From Candidatus Thermoplasmatota archaeon (GTDB lineage: Archaea > Thermoplasmatota > SW-10-69-26 > JACQPN01 > JAIVGT01), in assembly GCA_035541015.1 (NCBI GenBank), contig DATLFM010000037.1, forward strand, positions 1 through 32,180: a stretch of DNA of 32,180 bases. Direction: 5' to 3'. The position numbers were made by a program, and so were the translations under genes. Positions 30,730-32,180 of the stretch are shown in pieces. The notes beneath the pieces are model-generated. The model was not told where the DNA came from. It was given only the letters and a program-made list of their open reading frames with translations, and searched no databases. Positions within the stretch are counted from its first letter, which is position 1, and each line of letters opens with the position of its first letter.

Positions 30730-31451
30730 GATCCGCCGTCGTCCGAGGACCCGACCTTCACCAAGGCCGCCCCGGGCTCCGGCAGGCCCGCGGCCACCGA
30801 CGCGTGGCCGAGCGCCATCCAGAAGGCCGGCGCAAAGGGGCCAAGACGCAGGGCCTCGGTCACCGATTCGTTGCTTTCCTGAAGCAGGTGCGAGTGCGTC
30901 TCCAGCAGGCGGCGGAAGGGCGCGCTGCCGTACGGATCGCGCGCGTCGGCCTGGTACGAGCACAGAAGCTGCAAGCGGGAGCGGTCGATCAAGCGATTCC
31001 ACGCCCCCTCGAGCACGTGCGCCTCCTCCGGGTTGCCGCGGGAGGCAAGGAGGTTCACCATCTCGCCCCAGGCGCGCAGCGGCCGGCCCGGCAGGGCGCG
31101 GGCCATCCGATCGACGATCGCGCCCGCGACGCGGTCGAAGGTCTCAACGTCGACGCGGCCGTTCACCATGAACAAGGGCATGAAGTGCTCGGCGTCAAGC
31201 GCGACGAAACGGCCCTCCCGCTCCGCCTCCCGCAACGGCAGGCCCCGGTGCTCAAGCCGCGTTCGGACGGCCACGAGGTTGGCCGCCGAGCCGATGAGGA
31301 TGACGCCGCCTCCGTCCTCGACCGCCTGCTCGGCCCACAGCGCAACGGCTTCGTGCAGGAAGGGGGAGCTTCGGTAGACTTGCACCACGTGGTTCGCGCC
31401 TTCGCGCAGCATGCTCGACCAGGGGCGCTCGATCGCCAGTCCCTGTGTCAT
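30726..31451 (-). CDS. Second MEDS-domain sensor protein
   Basis: A 241-residue protein with a MEDS domain at about residues 19-190. It begins [41 protein letters not shown], and later has [29 protein letters not shown] and [11 protein letters not shown]. The final 50 residues ([24 protein letters not shown] and following) are an extra, mainly helical part missing from the protein at 26506. No HTH is present. The ATG at 31451 ([11 protein letters not shown]) is chosen; the frame stays open to 31706 but is Arg-rich there. The two MEDS proteins flank the eno-rpsB block and may work in the same signal circuit. Confidence 0.78.
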   Translation of the reverse strand: MTQGLAIERPWSSMLREGANHVVQVYRSSPFLHEAVALWAEQAVEDGGGVILIGSAANLVAVRTRLEHRGLPLREAEREGRFVALDAEHFMPLFMVNGRVDVETFDRVAGAIVDRMARALPGRPLRAWGEMVNLLASRGNPEEAHVLEGAWNRLIDRSRLQLLCSYQADARDPYGSAPFRRLLETHSHLLQESNESVTEALRLGPFAPAFWMALGHASVAAGLPEPGAALVKVGSSDDGGS

Positions 31452-31714
31452 CGAACCGGAGCGCCTTTGCGCGCTTCTGAAAGGTGCGCCAAGGATGTCC
31501 CTGTTCGCAAGGCGGCCGCGCGTCGCCGTCAGCGTTGCGCAAGCACGCGCGCCCACCGGCCGCCGTCGGGTCGCGCTCGCCCGGCTTGGGCCTCCGGGCT
31601 CGGCTTGCGCGCGCGCTCGGAGGGGGACGCGGTTGCCATGCGTGGGGGATGCCCGCGCGGAGGCATCGTGTTTGCGCCAAGCCTTGATGGCGAAGCGCCG
31701 CAGCACTCCGGTTG

Positions 31715-31723
31715 CTTTTTAGT
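31715..31723 (+). promoter_or_regulatory. TATA box for mevalonate kinase
   Basis: ctttttagt lies 23-31 bases before the GTG at 31746. The remaining sequence between the MEDS start and this box (about 260 bases) holds nothing I recognise. Confidence 0.5.
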
Positions 31724-31745
31724 CCCGTGCCCGCTTGCTACTCGC

Positions 31746-32060
31746 GTGTCGGTCGCAAGCGACGTCGCGCAAGCCGGCTTCGCGGCGGGTCGTCCCGTCG
31801 CGTCGGCGTCGGCGCCCGGGAAGTGCATCCTCCTTGGGGAGCACGCCGTCGTGTACGGCGAGCCGGCGATCGCGGTGGCCATTCCGCTTCGCACGAAGGT
31901 GACGGCCGGGCCATCGTCGTCCGGGTTCACGACCGTGAACGGGCAGCCGCTCTCGCCGCACGCGCACGCCTACGTCAAGCAGGCGCTCGAGCTTTGGTGG
32001 CGCGGGGGCCCGCTCGACATCCGCGTGACGCCGGGCCTTCCAAGCTCGTGCGGGCTTGGA
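31746..32060 (+). CDS. mvk: Mevalonate kinase, broken by the end-of-sequence fold-back
   Basis: Mevalonate kinase phosphorylates mevalonate for archaeal lipid synthesis. Only about 105 residues are genuine. ASAPGKCILLGEHAVVYGEPAIAVAIPL is the first GHMP-kinase block (GEHAVVYG), and the sequence stops in GLPSSCGLG, just where the ATP-binding motif should continue with SSA. After that the DNA turns back on itself and the frame reads into the reverse copy. The missing two thirds must lie beyond the window. The GTG start follows a TATA box at normal spacing. The position after enolase and uS2 matches the common archaeal gene order. Confidence 0.88.
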
Positions 32061-32180
32061 AGGCCCGGCGTCACGCGGATGTCGAGCGGGCCCCCGCGCC
32101 ACCAAAGCTCGAGCGCCTGCTTGACGTAGGCGTGCGCGTGCGGCGAGAGCGGCTGCCCGTTCACGGTCGTGAACCCGGAC
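31919..32180. repeat. Perfect 127-base inverted repeat at the right end, probable artefact
   Basis: Bases 32054-32180 are the exact reverse complement of 31919-32045, with an 8-base spacer. It lies inside the mevalonate kinase gene and reaches the end of the sequence without a mismatch. The turn point falls on a natural small hairpin, ccaagc/gcttgg. This is what a strand-switching or assembly fold-back would make. Confidence 0.9.

Noticed and set aside
31452-31706. N-terminal extension of the second MEDS protein
   Set aside because: The added 85 residues are Arg/Ala-rich without domain features, and the first MEDS protein starts directly at the domain.
31970-32164. Minus-strand frame reading like mevalonate kinase
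   Set aside because: It is created only by the fold-back copy at the sequence end.
1-32180. CRISPR arrays, insertion sequences, rRNA genes
   Set aside because: No regularly spaced direct repeats, transposase-like proteins or rRNA sequence were seen.

Overview
The window looks archaeal, most likely from a high-GC, uncultivated euryarchaeon of the Thermoplasmatota type. The evidence is an archaeal-type uS2 gene, an enolase / uS2 / mevalonate kinase gene group, an Sm-like protein, a CCA-less tRNA-Pro, TATA-like boxes about 25 bases before many starts that would leave little or no leader, and secreted CARDB/PKD/PQQ proteins with C-terminal membrane anchors. The lineage is inferred from gene content, not from a phylogeny. 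The right end is not natural sequence: the last 127 bases are an exact reverse copy of the preceding stretch, and they break the mevalonate kinase gene.

Layout. 1-6.3 kb: the C-terminal part of a formate dehydrogenase-type molybdopterin catalytic subunit, a secreted PQQ-propeller protein, a secreted trypsin-like protease, the molybdenum-cofactor gene mobA, and a membrane-anchored regulator with two winged helices. 6.4-9.6 kb: a tight mqnE-mqnA-mqnC operon for futalosine-route menaquinone synthesis, followed by an AhpD-like protein and a small unknown protein. 10.4-16.7 kb: an Sm-like protein, a cytosolic BtuF-like binding protein divergent from a D-2-hydroxyacid dehydrogenase, a 37-residue zinc ribbon, a second membrane-anchored two-winged-helix regulator with an extracytoplasmic Cys/His repeat, then lhgO and ilvA as a two-gene operon.

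16.8-24.2 kb is the most interesting part. Six genes run in one direction with overlapping or nearly touching ends. They encode a secreted CARDB protein with a transcobalamin-C-like (DUF4430) end, a secreted alpha/alpha-barrel protein with PKD domains and a membrane anchor, a DUF4430 lipoprotein, and all parts of an ECF vitamin transporter (EcfT, a fused two-ATPase EcfA, and an S component). The alpha barrel plus DUF4430 are the two halves of animal transcobalamin/intrinsic factor, here on separate surface proteins next to an importer. I infer a corrinoid (B12-type) capture-and-uptake system. The ECF parts and DUF4430 domains are clear; the substrate is inferred.

24.2-32.2 kb: a JAMM-domain protein, a small secreted protein, tRNA-Pro(CGG), a roughly 560-base GC-rich stretch without a convincing gene, a possible 56-residue protein, two MEDS-domain sensor proteins, enolase, a BNR-propeller lipoprotein, ribosomal protein uS2, and the start of mevalonate kinase. 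The conserved eno-rpsB-mvk order is interrupted by the lipoprotein gene and one MEDS gene.
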